NCBI RefSeq assembly: GCF_030219325.1 | Contig: NZ_CP126625.1 | Span: forward strand, 856,857-920,856 | Length of the DNA: 64,000 nucleotides | DNA from: Geothrix sp. | Lineage (GTDB): Bacteria; Acidobacteriota; Holophagae; Holophagales; Holophagaceae | Reading direction: 5' to 3' | Shown here: piece after piece, positions 7,960 to 15,971 of the stretch | How positions within the stretch are numbered: position 1 is the stretch's first letter | Layout of the letters: each line of letters begins with the position of its first letter | The notes under the pieces: generated by a model | The model's input: the letters and a program-made list of their open reading frames with translations, nothing else | Told to the model about the DNA's origin: nothing | Databases searched by the model: none | Position numbers and translations under genes: made by a program

Positions 7960-10086
7960 GTGCCCGACAGCTCCGTCCAGACTGCGCTAGCCACCACCCT
8001 GACCCGGGAGCAGCGCGTCCGGCTCTATCGCACGATCTACGCCGCCCGCCGCATCGACGACAAGGAGATCACGGGCAAACGGCAGAACAAGGTCTTCTTC
8101 CAGATCAACGGCGTGGGCCACGAGGCGGTCCAGGCCGCAGCCTCCCTGGTGTTCCGCCCGGGCCATGACTGGTTCTTCTTCTACTATCGCGACCGGGCCC
8201 TGGCCTATGGTCTGGGCTATACGGCCAGGGAGATGTTCCTGGGCTCCGTGGGCGCCGTGGATGATCCCGCCAGCGGTGGCCGCCAGATGCCCAGCCACTG
8301 GGGCCACAAGGGCCTCAACATCTTCACCACCTCCAGCCCCACCGGCAGCCAGTTCCTGCAGGCCGTGGGCGCGGTCGAGGCGGTGGTGCGCGCCGAGCAG
8401 GGCGGCGTCTCGGAGCAGCTGGGCATCAAGGCCGACGAGGTGGCCCTGGTCACCACCGGCGACGGCACCTGCAGCCAGGGCGAGTTCTGGGAGGCCATCA
8501 GCAATGCCGTGAACCTGAAGGCGCCCGTGGTGTTCCTGGTGGAGGACAACGGCTATGCCATCAGCACCCCCAGCGAGGTGCAGTATCCCGGCGGCAATGT
8601 GGCGGCCCTGCTGCAGGGCTACGCGGAGCACGGCCTGTTGATCCTGGACGAGGTGGACGGCTGCGACCCCGTCGCCAGCTTTGAAGCCCTGAAGATCGCC
8701 GCCGAGCATGCCCGCACCCGCAAGGGGCCGGCCCTGGTGCGCGCCAAGGTGATCCGCCCCTACAGCCACTCGCTGTCCGATGACGAGCAGCTCTACAAGT
8801 CCAAGGCCCAGCGCGAGGCTGAGGCCCAGCGGGATCCTGTCCTCACCTACGCGAAGCAGCTGGTGACCTGGGGCGATCTCTCCGAGGCTCAGCTGCAGAT
8901 GCTGAAGGATGAGGTCCAGGCGGAGATCGACGCGGCCTGGGAGGATGCGGACGCCGCCCCCCGGCCCGAGCCCGGCAGCTACTACCGGCACCTCTACAGC
9001 GAGGAGGTCGATCCCACCTCCGCCGCCTTCGATACCGAGCACGCCCCGGGCGACCAGGAGGTCGGCAAGAAGACGATGCTCGACCTCATCAATGCCACGC
9101 TGAAACATGAGATGGCGCGGGATCCCCGCATCCTGGTCTTCGGCGAGGACGTGGCCGATGCCAGCCGCGAGGAGATCCTCGACGAGGTGAAGGGGAAGGG
9201 CGGCGTCTTCAAGACCACCCATGGCCTGCAGAAGCAGTTCGGCGCCCACCGCGTGTTCAACACGCCCCTGGCCGAGGCCACCATCGTGGGTCGCGGCATC
9301 GGCTTGGCTGCGCGGGGCTTCAAGCCCGTGGCGGAGATCCAGTTCTTCGACTACATCTGGCCGGCCATGCAGCAGCTGCGGGACGAGCTGGCCAACATCC
9401 GCTGGCGCTCCCACGGGGCCTTCAAGGCGCCCATGGTGATCCGCGTGCCCATCGCCGGCTACCTCATGGGCGGCGCCACCTACCACAGCCAGTGCGGCGA
9501 GAGCACCTTCACCCACATCCCGGGCCTGCGCGTGATCTGCCCCAGCAACGCCCTGGACGCGGCGGGCCTCCTGCGCACCGCCATCCGCTGCGACGATCCG
9601 GTGCTGTTCCTGGAGCCCAAGCACCTCTACCGGCAGACCCACAACAAGGGGAACGACCCCGGCCCCGACTTCATGATCCCCTTCGGCAAGGCGCGCACCG
9701 TGCGCGAGGGCGCCGACCTGTCCGTCATCACCTACGGCTGCACCGTACACCGGGCCGTGCAGGCCGCCCGCGAGGCCGAGAAGGAGGGGATCTCGGTCGA
9801 GATCATCGACCTGCGCTCCCTGAATCCCTACGACTGGGCGGCCATCGAACGCACCGTGAAGAAGACCCATCGCGTGATCGTGGCCCACGAGGACACCCTC
9901 AGCTGGGGCTATGGCAGCGAGATCGCGGCGCGCATCGCCGATGAGCTGTTCTTCCACCTCGACGCCCCCGTGCGCCGGGTGGCGGCCAAGGACACCTGGG
10001 TGGCCTACTACCCCGCCCTGGAGGACGAGATCCTGCCCCAGCCCAAGGACTTCCTCGAGGCCTACCGGAAGCTCATGGCGGTCTGA
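7960..10086 (+). CDS. 2-oxoacid dehydrogenase E1, alpha and beta subunits fused (branched-chain/pyruvate type)
   Basis: 708 aa. Residues about 15-345 are the thiamine-diphosphate-binding E1-alpha half, with the ThDP motif [17 protein letters not shown] ending VEDNGYA. Residues about 375-705 are the transketolase-like E1-beta half ([38 protein letters not shown]). The fused layout is known for some 2-oxoisovalerate-type E1 enzymes; the exact 2-oxoacid cannot be fixed from sequence. It uses ThDP to decarboxylate a 2-oxoacid and acylate the E2 lipoyl domain. E2 and E3 genes are not in the window. The start is GTG 7960, preceded by GAGAGGAG; a region of about 160 bp upstream is free of genes. Confidence 0.92.
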   Translation: MPDSSVQTALATTLTREQRVRLYRTIYAARRIDDKEITGKRQNKVFFQINGVGHEAVQAAASLVFRPGHDWFFFYYRDRALAYGLGYTAREMFLGSVGAVDDPASGGRQMPSHWGHKGLNIFTTSSPTGSQFLQAVGAVEAVVRAEQGGVSEQLGIKADEVALVTTGDGTCSQGEFWEAISNAVNLKAPVVFLVEDNGYAISTPSEVQYPGGNVAALLQGYAEHGLLILDEVDGCDPVASFEALKIAAEHARTRKGPALVRAKVIRPYSHSLSDDEQLYKSKAQREAEAQRDPVLTYAKQLVTWGDLSEAQLQMLKDEVQAEIDAAWEDADAAPRPEPGSYYRHLYSEEVDPTSAAFDTEHAPGDQEVGKKTMLDLINATLKHEMARDPRILVFGEDVADASREEILDEVKGKGGVFKTTHGLQKQFGAHRVFNTPLAEATIVGRGIGLAARGFKPVAEIQFFDYIWPAMQQLRDELANIRWRSHGAFKAPMVIRVPIAGYLMGGATYHSQCGESTFTHIPGLRVICPSNALDAAGLLRTAIRCDDPVLFLEPKHLYRQTHNKGNDPGPDFMIPFGKARTVREGADLSVITYGCTVHRAVQAAREAEKEGISVEIIDLRSLNPYDWAAIERTVKKTHRVIVAHEDTLSWGYGSEIAARIADELFFHLDAPVRRVAAKDTWVAYYPALEDEILPQPKDFLEAYRKLMAV

Positions 10087-10127
10087 ACGGGGAAGCGGGC
10101 TAGGATGGCCCTATGTCCGGAGGGTTC

Positions 10128-10919
10128 ATGCGCAAGGTTCTGGTCCTGCTCTGCCTCGGAGGGGTGACCGCCTTCGCCCAGGTCATCGGCACGCCGCAGT
10201 ACGACACGGGCCCGCGGCTGGACTGGACCTTCGGCATCCACCGGAGCCAGCCCACCTTCTCCGCCACGGCGGTCGGCACCAAGGATGGCAAGGCCTCGTT
10301 GGTGGATACGGATGCGGACCTCGGGCTGGGCCGCTCGGGCAGCCCCACCGGCGCCTTTCTGGAGTATTCGGGGCAGGCGCATGGGTTCCGGCTGGGCTAC
10401 GACGCGCTCCGGTTCGAAGGGGAACGGACCCTGACCCGGGACATCATGCTGGATGGCCAGCCCTATTCGGCCGGGACGGGACTCCGCTCGAAGGCCAAGC
10501 TCACGGTGCTCGAGGGCCTCTACACCTACAAGTTCCTCCGCCAGGCCGATGCCTGGGTCGGGCTCGACCTGGGGGTGCAGGTCCTGAAGTCCGAACTCTC
10601 GGCGCTCACCCTCTCCGGGCCCCCGGTCTCGCAGGCCCTCAGTCCGACCCTGGCCCTCCCCCAGGTGGGCATCTCGGGGTGGTCCTCCGGGGCCGGCGGA
10701 CTCCTGGAATCCCGGGTCTTCTACCGCTACTTCCGGCTGCATGGGGCCACCAGCACCCGCTATGGCCTGGATGCCCGGGCCTACCTGTACCCCCGGTTCG
10801 GCCTGAGGGCCTTCTACGAGGCGGCCACGGTCAAGGCGCCGGCCGGCTCCACCCAGGGGGATCTGGACCTCCGCGCGGATTCCAGGCTGACCGGCCTGGG
10901 CCTGGTGATCCGCTTCTGA
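10128..10919 (+). CDS. secreted beta-barrel outer-membrane protein, function unknown
   Basis: 263 aa from ATG 10128. An ATG 15 nt upstream is possible, but 10128 follows GGAGGG and gives a clean signal peptide (MRKVLVLLCLGGVTAFA then QV). The mature part is rich in alternating aromatic/hydrophobic and polar residues and ends GLGLVIRF with terminal Phe, the signature of an outer-membrane barrel of about ten strands. It lies 41 nt after the E1 gene on the same strand and may be cotranscribed. No specific family was recognised. A hairpin begins 1 nt after the stop. Confidence 0.7.
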   Translation: MRKVLVLLCLGGVTAFAQVIGTPQYDTGPRLDWTFGIHRSQPTFSATAVGTKDGKASLVDTDADLGLGRSGSPTGAFLEYSGQAHGFRLGYDALRFEGERTLTRDIMLDGQPYSAGTGLRSKAKLTVLEGLYTYKFLRQADAWVGLDLGVQVLKSELSALTLSGPPVSQALSPTLALPQVGISGWSSGAGGLLESRVFYRYFRLHGATSTRYGLDARAYLYPRFGLRAFYEAATVKAPAGSTQGDLDLRADSRLTGLGLVIRF

Positions 10920-10920
10920 A

Positions 10921-10942
10921 GGCGCATCGACCCCGATGCGCC
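10921..10942. terminator. hairpin at the stop codon of the beta-barrel gene
   Basis: GGCGCATCG (10921-10929) pairs perfectly with CGATGCGCC (10934-10942) around a 4-nt loop. A T-run is missing on the + strand, so termination would be imperfect or Rho-assisted. A run of nine A residues follows at 10961-10969. Confidence 0.5.
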
Positions 10943-11100
10943 CAGGCGGGAATAAGTTGCAAAAAAAAAGAATGGACCCGGGCAATCCTGTCATGCTGTT
11001 CGCGTGACCCGCCAGGGGCGGACCTCACGCCATGCTATGACGGCCTTGTCTGGGGAAAGTCATCGCTACAACATCACCAGACATACTGCAGGAAACAGTC

Positions 11101-11304
11101 ATGGCTCAAGGCACCGTCAAGTGGTTCAACGCTGAGAAGGGCTTCGGCTTCATCACCCCCGACGAGGGCGGCGCTGACCTCTTCGTCCACCACACCGCCA
11201 TCCAGGGCGGCGGATTCCGCACGCTGGACGAGAACCAGCGCGTCAGCTTCGAAGTCGCCCAGGGCCAGAAGGGCCCCCAGGCCACCAACGTCCAGAAGCT
11301 CTAG
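11101..11304 (+). CDS. cspA: cold-shock protein (CspA family)
   Basis: 67 aa, a single OB-fold cold-shock domain of normal length. RNP1 is KGFGFI (residues 13-18) and RNP2 is LFVHH (27-31); the N-terminus reads [15 protein letters not shown] as in CspA. It binds single-stranded RNA/DNA and acts as an RNA chaperone. AGGAAAC precedes the ATG. About 180 bp upstream is gene-free, consistent with the long 5' leader these genes often have, though no leader structure was resolved. A strong intrinsic terminator follows at 11323. Confidence 0.96.
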   Translation: MAQGTVKWFNAEKGFGFITPDEGGADLFVHHTAIQGGGFRTLDENQRVSFEVAQGQKGPQATNVQKL

Positions 11305-11322
11305 TCACCCTCGCTTCACCCG

Positions 11323-11353
11323 ACAGGCGGTCCTCCGGGACCGCCTGTTCGTT
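11323..11353 (+). terminator. intrinsic terminator of the cold-shock gene
   Basis: ACAGGCGGTCC (11323-11333) and GGACCGCCTGT (11338-11348) form a perfect 11-bp stem with a 4-nt loop, followed by a short T-containing tail (TCGTT). It lies 19 nt after the stop. Confidence 0.85.
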
Positions 11354-11411
11354 ATGGGGTGCTAACCGCCATCGGGGGCGGGCCGTAAGGCATCCATCAC
11401 CCGGAGCGCCC

Positions 11412-12344
11412 ATGTCCGCCGCCAGCCGGAGCCTCCTCCGCGCGGGGCTCACCCTGTCCATCCTCTATTGGACGATCTCCCTCCTGGCGGGCTGGTGGCT
11501 GCCCAGCCTGCTGCTGAACGCACCGCTTCCCCCGCGGCCGGCAGGCGAAGTCGAGGCCAGCCTCGCCGCCCTGACCGGAGAGGCCGGACATTGGACGGTC
11601 CACGCCGTTCCCGGCGGCATGGGTGTCACCCTGCGGGTCCACTGGCTCCATCGGCCCCATCCGAAGGGCGCAGCGATCCTGCTTCATGGCTTTGGGGACG
11701 ATGCCCTGGGCACGGCGCCGCGGCTGCGCGATCTCCCGGACCTGGATGTCCTCTGCTTCACCTTCCGAGGGCGGGATCTGGTACCTGAGACCCCCAGCAC
11801 GCTGGGCGGCCATGAGCGCACGGATGTGGCCGTGGTCGTTCGCTTCCTGGAGGGGGCGGGCTGGCCAAGGGACCGCCAGGTCCTGGTGGGATGCAGCCAG
11901 GGTGCGGGTGTGGCCATCCTGGCCTTGGCGGACCTTGAGGGTCAGGGCGCGCCCCTGGCGGGCGCCCTGCTGGAGAGCCCGTTCATGGATCTCCGGGACG
12001 CCGCGCGCAATCACCTCCGGGGGACCCTGGGCCGTTTCGAGGTTCTGGCCCGGCCCGCGGAATGGATCGGGATCTGGCGCGCGGGCCGGATCGCCGGTTT
12101 CGATCCGGCGACGGTTTCTCCGGTCCGGGCCAGCCGAGGCATTCGTACCCCATTGGCCCTGCTGGCCGGCGATGCCGACCAGACCACACCCCTTCCCGGG
12201 GTCCAGGCCATCGCCCGGAACCACCCGGATCTCACCATCGTGCCGGGCGCTGACCACCTGGAAGCAGGCAGCAAGGTACCTGGCGGCTGGAAGGCCTGGG
12301 CCGACCTGCGCCTGCGGAGCTGGGGCCTGGCGTCGAAACCCTAG
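11412..12344 (+). CDS. alpha/beta hydrolase with N-terminal membrane anchor
   Basis: 310 aa. A hydrophobic segment at about residues 9-30 (LTLSILYWTISLLAGWWLPS) looks like a signal anchor. The hydrolase core shows the oxyanion strand ILLHGFGDDA, a nucleophile elbow GCSQG near residue 160, an acid in LLAGDADQT and a His in PGADHLEAGS, a plausible Ser-Asp-His triad. Family resembles YqkD/FrsA-like extended serine hydrolases; substrate unknown. The last 4 nt overlap the end of the convergent small membrane protein gene. Confidence 0.82.
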   Translation: MSAASRSLLRAGLTLSILYWTISLLAGWWLPSLLLNAPLPPRPAGEVEASLAALTGEAGHWTVHAVPGGMGVTLRVHWLHRPHPKGAAILLHGFGDDALGTAPRLRDLPDLDVLCFTFRGRDLVPETPSTLGGHERTDVAVVVRFLEGAGWPRDRQVLVGCSQGAGVAILALADLEGQGAPLAGALLESPFMDLRDAARNHLRGTLGRFEVLARPAEWIGIWRAGRIAGFDPATVSPVRASRGIRTPLALLAGDADQTTPLPGVQAIARNHPDLTIVPGADHLEAGSKVPGGWKAWADLRLRSWGLASKP

Positions 12345-12691
12345 TGGTGGCCGTGCCCGTGGTCGTCGGCCACGGCGGGCTTGCCGATGAACTCGGGCTT
12401 GCGACCCAGGAAGATCACCCACAGGCCGTACAGGGCCAGGATGCCGAGACCCACCGCCATGAAGGTGGGACGAAGGGCGGCCAGACCGGCGGTGCGGAAG
12501 CCCAGGAGGCCCAGGATGGCGCCGAAGAAACCGACGCTGATGAGCAGAATTCCCCAGCGTGCCGCGGCCGCGGGATTCTGGCCCACTTCCTCAGGCAGGG
12601 TGCCGAGCGGGGTCTTGATCTCGCCGGCCACATGCGTGCCCTGGAAGATGAGGACGACGAAGAGGATGAAATAGAAGACCAGGAAGAGCAT
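12341..12691 (-). CDS. small three-helix membrane protein with His-rich tail, unknown
   Basis: 116 aa. Hydrophobic segments at about residues 1-18, 46-66 and 75-95, then a cytoplasmic-looking tail ending DDHGHGHH, which could bind a metal ion. No family was recognised. Its start (12691) faces the tetR start across the operator region at 12766-12822, so the TetR protein could also control it; this is inference from position. Its stop overlaps the convergent hydrolase stop by 4 nt. Confidence 0.6.
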   Translation of the reverse strand: MLFLVFYFILFVVLIFQGTHVAGEIKTPLGTLPEEVGQNPAAAARWGILLISVGFFGAILGLLGFRTAGLAALRPTFMAVGLGILALYGLWVIFLGRKPEFIGKPAVADDHGHGHH

Positions 12692-12765
12692 GGGCTGACT
12701 CCGAAGGGATCCAGCATCGCATGAAGGGCCGGGAGGGGGCGACGACGGGGATCAAAATTCGAGGG

Positions 12766-12822
12766 TTGACAGAATCAAACGGTTGATTAAACTCAAAAAA
12801 TGGTTTAATCATTCGATTGATT
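12766..12822 (+). promoter_or_regulatory. tetR promoter with two palindromic operators
   Basis: TTGACA (12766-12771) and TAAACT (12788-12793), 16 bp apart, form a promoter. Palindrome AATCAAACGGTTGATT (12773-12788) fills the spacer. A second, similar palindrome AATCATTCGATTGATT (12807-12822) lies 34 bp downstream, centre to centre. The two share AATCA...TGATT half-sites. ATTAAAC/GTTTAAT form a further inverted repeat between them. The arrangement is what an autorepressing TetR dimer would bind; occupancy is inference. Confidence 0.75.
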
Positions 12823-12838
12823 TATACCCGAGGCCCTC

Positions 12839-13513
12839 ATGATCCTTCCCGCCCTGCAAGCCGATACCCGCACCCGCCTCATCGAATCGGCCATCCTCCA
12901 CTTCGCTGCCAAGGGCTTCGACGGGGCCGGCATCCGGGAGATCGCCAAGAGCGCCAATGCCAACTCGGCCCTGGTGGCCTACCACTTCTGCGGCAAGGAG
13001 GGGCTTTACACGGAGACTCTGCGGGCGATCTTCTCCCGGAAGGTCTCGCCGGTCTCCCTGCTGGCGCACCTGCCGCCGGCCGGGTCCCCCGGCGCCCGGA
13101 AGGCCGCTCTGCAGGGCTTCCAGGACTACATCCGGGCCTTCACCACCGAGATCATGTCCTGTCATGGGGCCGATCCCATCGACGAGGCGGCCATGGTCCT
13201 CATGACCCGGGAGATGCAGTCCCCCCGGCCCGCCTCCTCGGCCCTGCTCCTGGAGCACATCCAGCCCTATGTCACCTACCTGACGAACTGCCTCCAGGTC
13301 CTCCGGCCCGACCTGGACGAGGACGCGCTCTTCGCCATGGGCGTGAGCATCCAGGGGCTGATGATCCACTTCCGCAACTCCCTGGGGATCATCCGTCTCA
13401 TCCGGGGCAATCCGGCCTATCCCGAGGACGCGGAGAAGCTCATCCAACACTTCATCGATTTCAGCCTGCGGGGGCTTGGCGTCCCCGAGGCCTTCCCGCA
13501 GCCGAGGAACTGA
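12839..13513 (+). CDS. TetR/AcrR-family repressor (CecR-like)
   Basis: 224 aa. Residues about 8-60 are the TetR DNA-binding helix-turn-helix (TRLIESAILHFAAKGFDGAGIREIAKSANANSALVAYHF, seen as the usual pattern). The larger C-terminal part resembles the DUF1956/CecR ligand domain. The gene leads a run of TolC, adaptor, RND permease and nitroreductase genes, so it most likely represses that pump until an effector binds. The operator pair upstream suggests autoregulation. The tolC-like gene begins 2 nt after its stop. Confidence 0.88.
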   Translation: MILPALQADTRTRLIESAILHFAAKGFDGAGIREIAKSANANSALVAYHFCGKEGLYTETLRAIFSRKVSPVSLLAHLPPAGSPGARKAALQGFQDYIRAFTTEIMSCHGADPIDEAAMVLMTREMQSPRPASSALLLEHIQPYVTYLTNCLQVLRPDLDEDALFAMGVSIQGLMIHFRNSLGIIRLIRGNPAYPEDAEKLIQHFIDFSLRGLGVPEAFPQPRN

Positions 13514-13515
13514 CC

Positions 13516-14829
13516 ATGCTCCTGATCCCACCCCCTGCGCTCCAGGCTCCGCTCCTGACGCCACCCCCTGCAGAGAGGCCCCAGGCCCCGCTCTCACTGG
13601 ATCTCCCGGGGGCCCTGTCCCGGGCCCGGTCGGAGAACGCCATGCTCCGCGCCGCCAAGGCCCGCATCGACGAGCGCCGTGGCCTCATCACCAGCACAAG
13701 GGCGGACGCACTGCCCCAGCTGACTTTGGTGGGCGACTTCACCCGGATGCGGGATGTCTCCATGCTCAACAGCAGCTTCGCGGACCTGGCGCCTGCCATT
13801 GGCCTTCCGGTGAGCAGCCTGGTGAGCACCCGCAGCCTCTACACCACCCAGGCCAACCTCACCCAGCCCCTCTTCTACTGGGGCAAGCTGGGCACGGCCG
13901 TGGACATCGCCATGATGGGCGAGCAGGAGGCCGCCTTCGGCTACACCACGTCGGAGCTGGACGTGCTCCACGGCGTCGCGAAGGCCTTCCTGGGTGTCCT
14001 GGCGGCCCAGGCGGAGCAGGAGGTCATCGAAAGCCGGCGCAAGACCGCCGAGCAGTTCGTGTCCGACGTGAAGGCGCGGCTGGAGGCGCAGACGGCCACT
14101 GAGCTGGACCGCCTCCGGGCCGAGAGCGAGTTCCTGGCCGTGGTTCCCGAAGCCCTCCAGGCCGAGGCCCAGGTCAAGCGGGCCCTTGAGGTCCTGAATG
14201 GCCAGCTGGGGCTGGATCCCAAGACGCCGCTCGCGCTTGCGGGCCTCGGATTGCCGGAGGCCACCGCCAAGCCCGCCGGCGCCGAGCGCAGCGAGCTGGC
14301 CCAGCTGAAGCAGCAGGAGGCGATGTACCGCGCCAACGACAAGATCATCAAGTCCGACCTGCGTCCCAAATTCGACCTCAGCGCCAGCTACGGGTACCAG
14401 GCCGGCAAATCGGACAACCTCTTCAAGGATCCCTACGACACCTGGAAGGTGAGCCTCACCATGAAGTTCCCGGTCTTCGACGGGCTGCGCAGCTCGGGCA
14501 AGCGGGCCCAGAACAACGCCCAGCTGGAGCAGGTGAAGCAGATGCGCGTGGACCGCGAGCGGTCCGTGGCCATCGAGCAGAGCACTGCCGACCGCGAACT
14601 GGAGAAGGCCATCGCCCTGAACGAGGCCGCGCGCCGCGCCCATGACGCCGCCCTCGAGGCGCTGCGCATGAGCCGCGAATCCTTCGACCAGGGCCTCATC
14701 ACGTCCCTCGACCTGCTCCAGGCGGAGCGCGCAGAACGGCAGGCCGAAAGCCAGCGCCGCCGGGCGGAGCTGGGCCTCTGGTCCGCCCGCTTCGATCAGC
14801 GCCGCTCTCTGGGCCTGCCCCCTCTCTGA
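13516..14829 (+). CDS. TolC-family outer-membrane efflux channel
   Basis: 437 aa from ATG 13516, preceded by GAGGAA inside the end of tetR. Two long repeats of the outer-membrane efflux protein fold are visible: heptad-like helices (LEAQTATELDRLRAESEFLAV region; ERSVAIEQSTADRELEKAI region) and strand motifs LPQLTLVGDFTR and KFDLSASYGYQAG. It forms the exit duct of the tripartite pump with the next two genes. The N-terminus is proline-rich and short of a typical signal peptide, which is odd; the frame is open upstream inside tetR, but no better start with a ribosome site was found. Confidence 0.9.
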   Translation: MLLIPPPALQAPLLTPPPAERPQAPLSLDLPGALSRARSENAMLRAAKARIDERRGLITSTRADALPQLTLVGDFTRMRDVSMLNSSFADLAPAIGLPVSSLVSTRSLYTTQANLTQPLFYWGKLGTAVDIAMMGEQEAAFGYTTSELDVLHGVAKAFLGVLAAQAEQEVIESRRKTAEQFVSDVKARLEAQTATELDRLRAESEFLAVVPEALQAEAQVKRALEVLNGQLGLDPKTPLALAGLGLPEATAKPAGAERSELAQLKQQEAMYRANDKIIKSDLRPKFDLSASYGYQAGKSDNLFKDPYDTWKVSLTMKFPVFDGLRSSGKRAQNNAQLEQVKQMRVDRERSVAIEQSTADRELEKAIALNEAARRAHDAALEALRMSRESFDQGLITSLDLLQAERAERQAESQRRRAELGLWSARFDQRRSLGLPPL

Positions 14830-14855
14830 TCTCGACGAATTCTTTGGAGCTGACC

Positions 14856-15968
14856 ATGAACCGCAAAACCGTCTTCTACATCGCCCTGCCCATCGCGGTG
14901 ATCGCCGGGGCCGCCACCTTCCACCGCAGCCAGCGCAACGATGAGCTGAGCCACCAGGCCACCGTGAAAGGCGAGGGCACGGTGGCCGTCACCCTGGTCA
15001 ACGTCCAGGAGCGCAGCTTCCGTCCCGCCGTGGCCTTCACCGGCACGATGCTGGCCGTGAACCGCGCTGAGCTCAAGGCCGAGGTCACTGGCCGCGTCAC
15101 CCGCGTGGCGGTGCAGGAGGGCGACACCGTTGCCGCGGGCGCCCTGCTCGGGGCCCAGGACGAGGACGACTACGTGCTGGGGCTGCAGGCCGCCGAGGCC
15201 CAGGTGGCTCAGGCCAAGGCCCAGGCCCTGCAGGCCCAGCGGGACAATGACCGTTCCGTGGCGCTGCTGGAGAAACGCAGCATCACCCGCCAGGCGGCCC
15301 AGCAGGCCGAGACCGCCTACAACGCCACCAAGGCCGCGGCTCAGGCCGCGGAGAGCAACCTGGGCCTGGCCCGCCTGCGTCTGAAGAAGGCCCGCCTGGT
15401 GGCGCCCTTCGCGGGCCAGGTGGCCCGCCGCATGGTGCAGCCCGGCGAGATGCTGAACCCCGGCCAGACCGCCTTCGAAGTGGTGGACAACCGCAAGCTG
15501 GAGATCCGCGCCGACCTGCCCACCGAGGCCATGGCCCAGGTGAAGGTGGGCCAGCGGGCCACCTTCCGCGCCATCGGCCTGGACCGCCTCGTGGAGGGCC
15601 GGGTCGCCCAGGTGAGCCCCAGCCTCTCCCAGGATGGCCGCACCCTGCGCGTCCGGGTCGAGGTCCCCAATCCCGACGGCCAGCTCAAGGGCGGGCTCTT
15701 CGTGGAAGGCGTGATCCTGGGTGAGGGCGAGACCAGGAGCGCGGCCCTGCCGGCCACCCTGCTGAAGCCCCAGGACCGCGACGCCGAGCTCTTCATCTCC
15801 GAACAGGGCGTGGCCGCCCGCCGCAAGGTGGTGCTGGGCGCGGAGCAGGACGGCTACCGACCGATCAGCGGCCTGGCCGTGGGCACCCAGGTCATCGACA
15901 GTGGCAAGGATCTCGTGGGCGTGGGCAGCCGCCTGCGCGTCTCCACGCCCGCCGCCGGGGGGAAGTGA
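14856..15968 (+). CDS. RND efflux periplasmic adaptor (membrane fusion protein)
   Basis: 370 aa from ATG 14856, with GGAG just upstream. An N-terminal membrane anchor (VFYIALPIAVIAGAATF) is followed by the biotinyl-lipoyl halves (AELKAEVTGRVTRVAVQEGDTV ... ARLVAPFAGQVARRMVQPGEML), an alpha-helical hairpin rich in Ala/Gln between them, and the beta-barrel and proximal domains (LEIRADLPTEAMAQVKVG). It bridges the inner-membrane pump and the TolC channel. It sits 26 nt after tolC and 3 nt before the permease gene. Confidence 0.93.
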   Translation: MNRKTVFYIALPIAVIAGAATFHRSQRNDELSHQATVKGEGTVAVTLVNVQERSFRPAVAFTGTMLAVNRAELKAEVTGRVTRVAVQEGDTVAAGALLGAQDEDDYVLGLQAAEAQVAQAKAQALQAQRDNDRSVALLEKRSITRQAAQQAETAYNATKAAAQAAESNLGLARLRLKKARLVAPFAGQVARRMVQPGEMLNPGQTAFEVVDNRKLEIRADLPTEAMAQVKVGQRATFRAIGLDRLVEGRVAQVSPSLSQDGRTLRVRVEVPNPDGQLKGGLFVEGVILGEGETRSAALPATLLKPQDRDAELFISEQGVAARRKVVLGAEQDGYRPISGLAVGTQVIDSGKDLVGVGSRLRVSTPAAGGK

Positions 15969-15971
15969 GCC

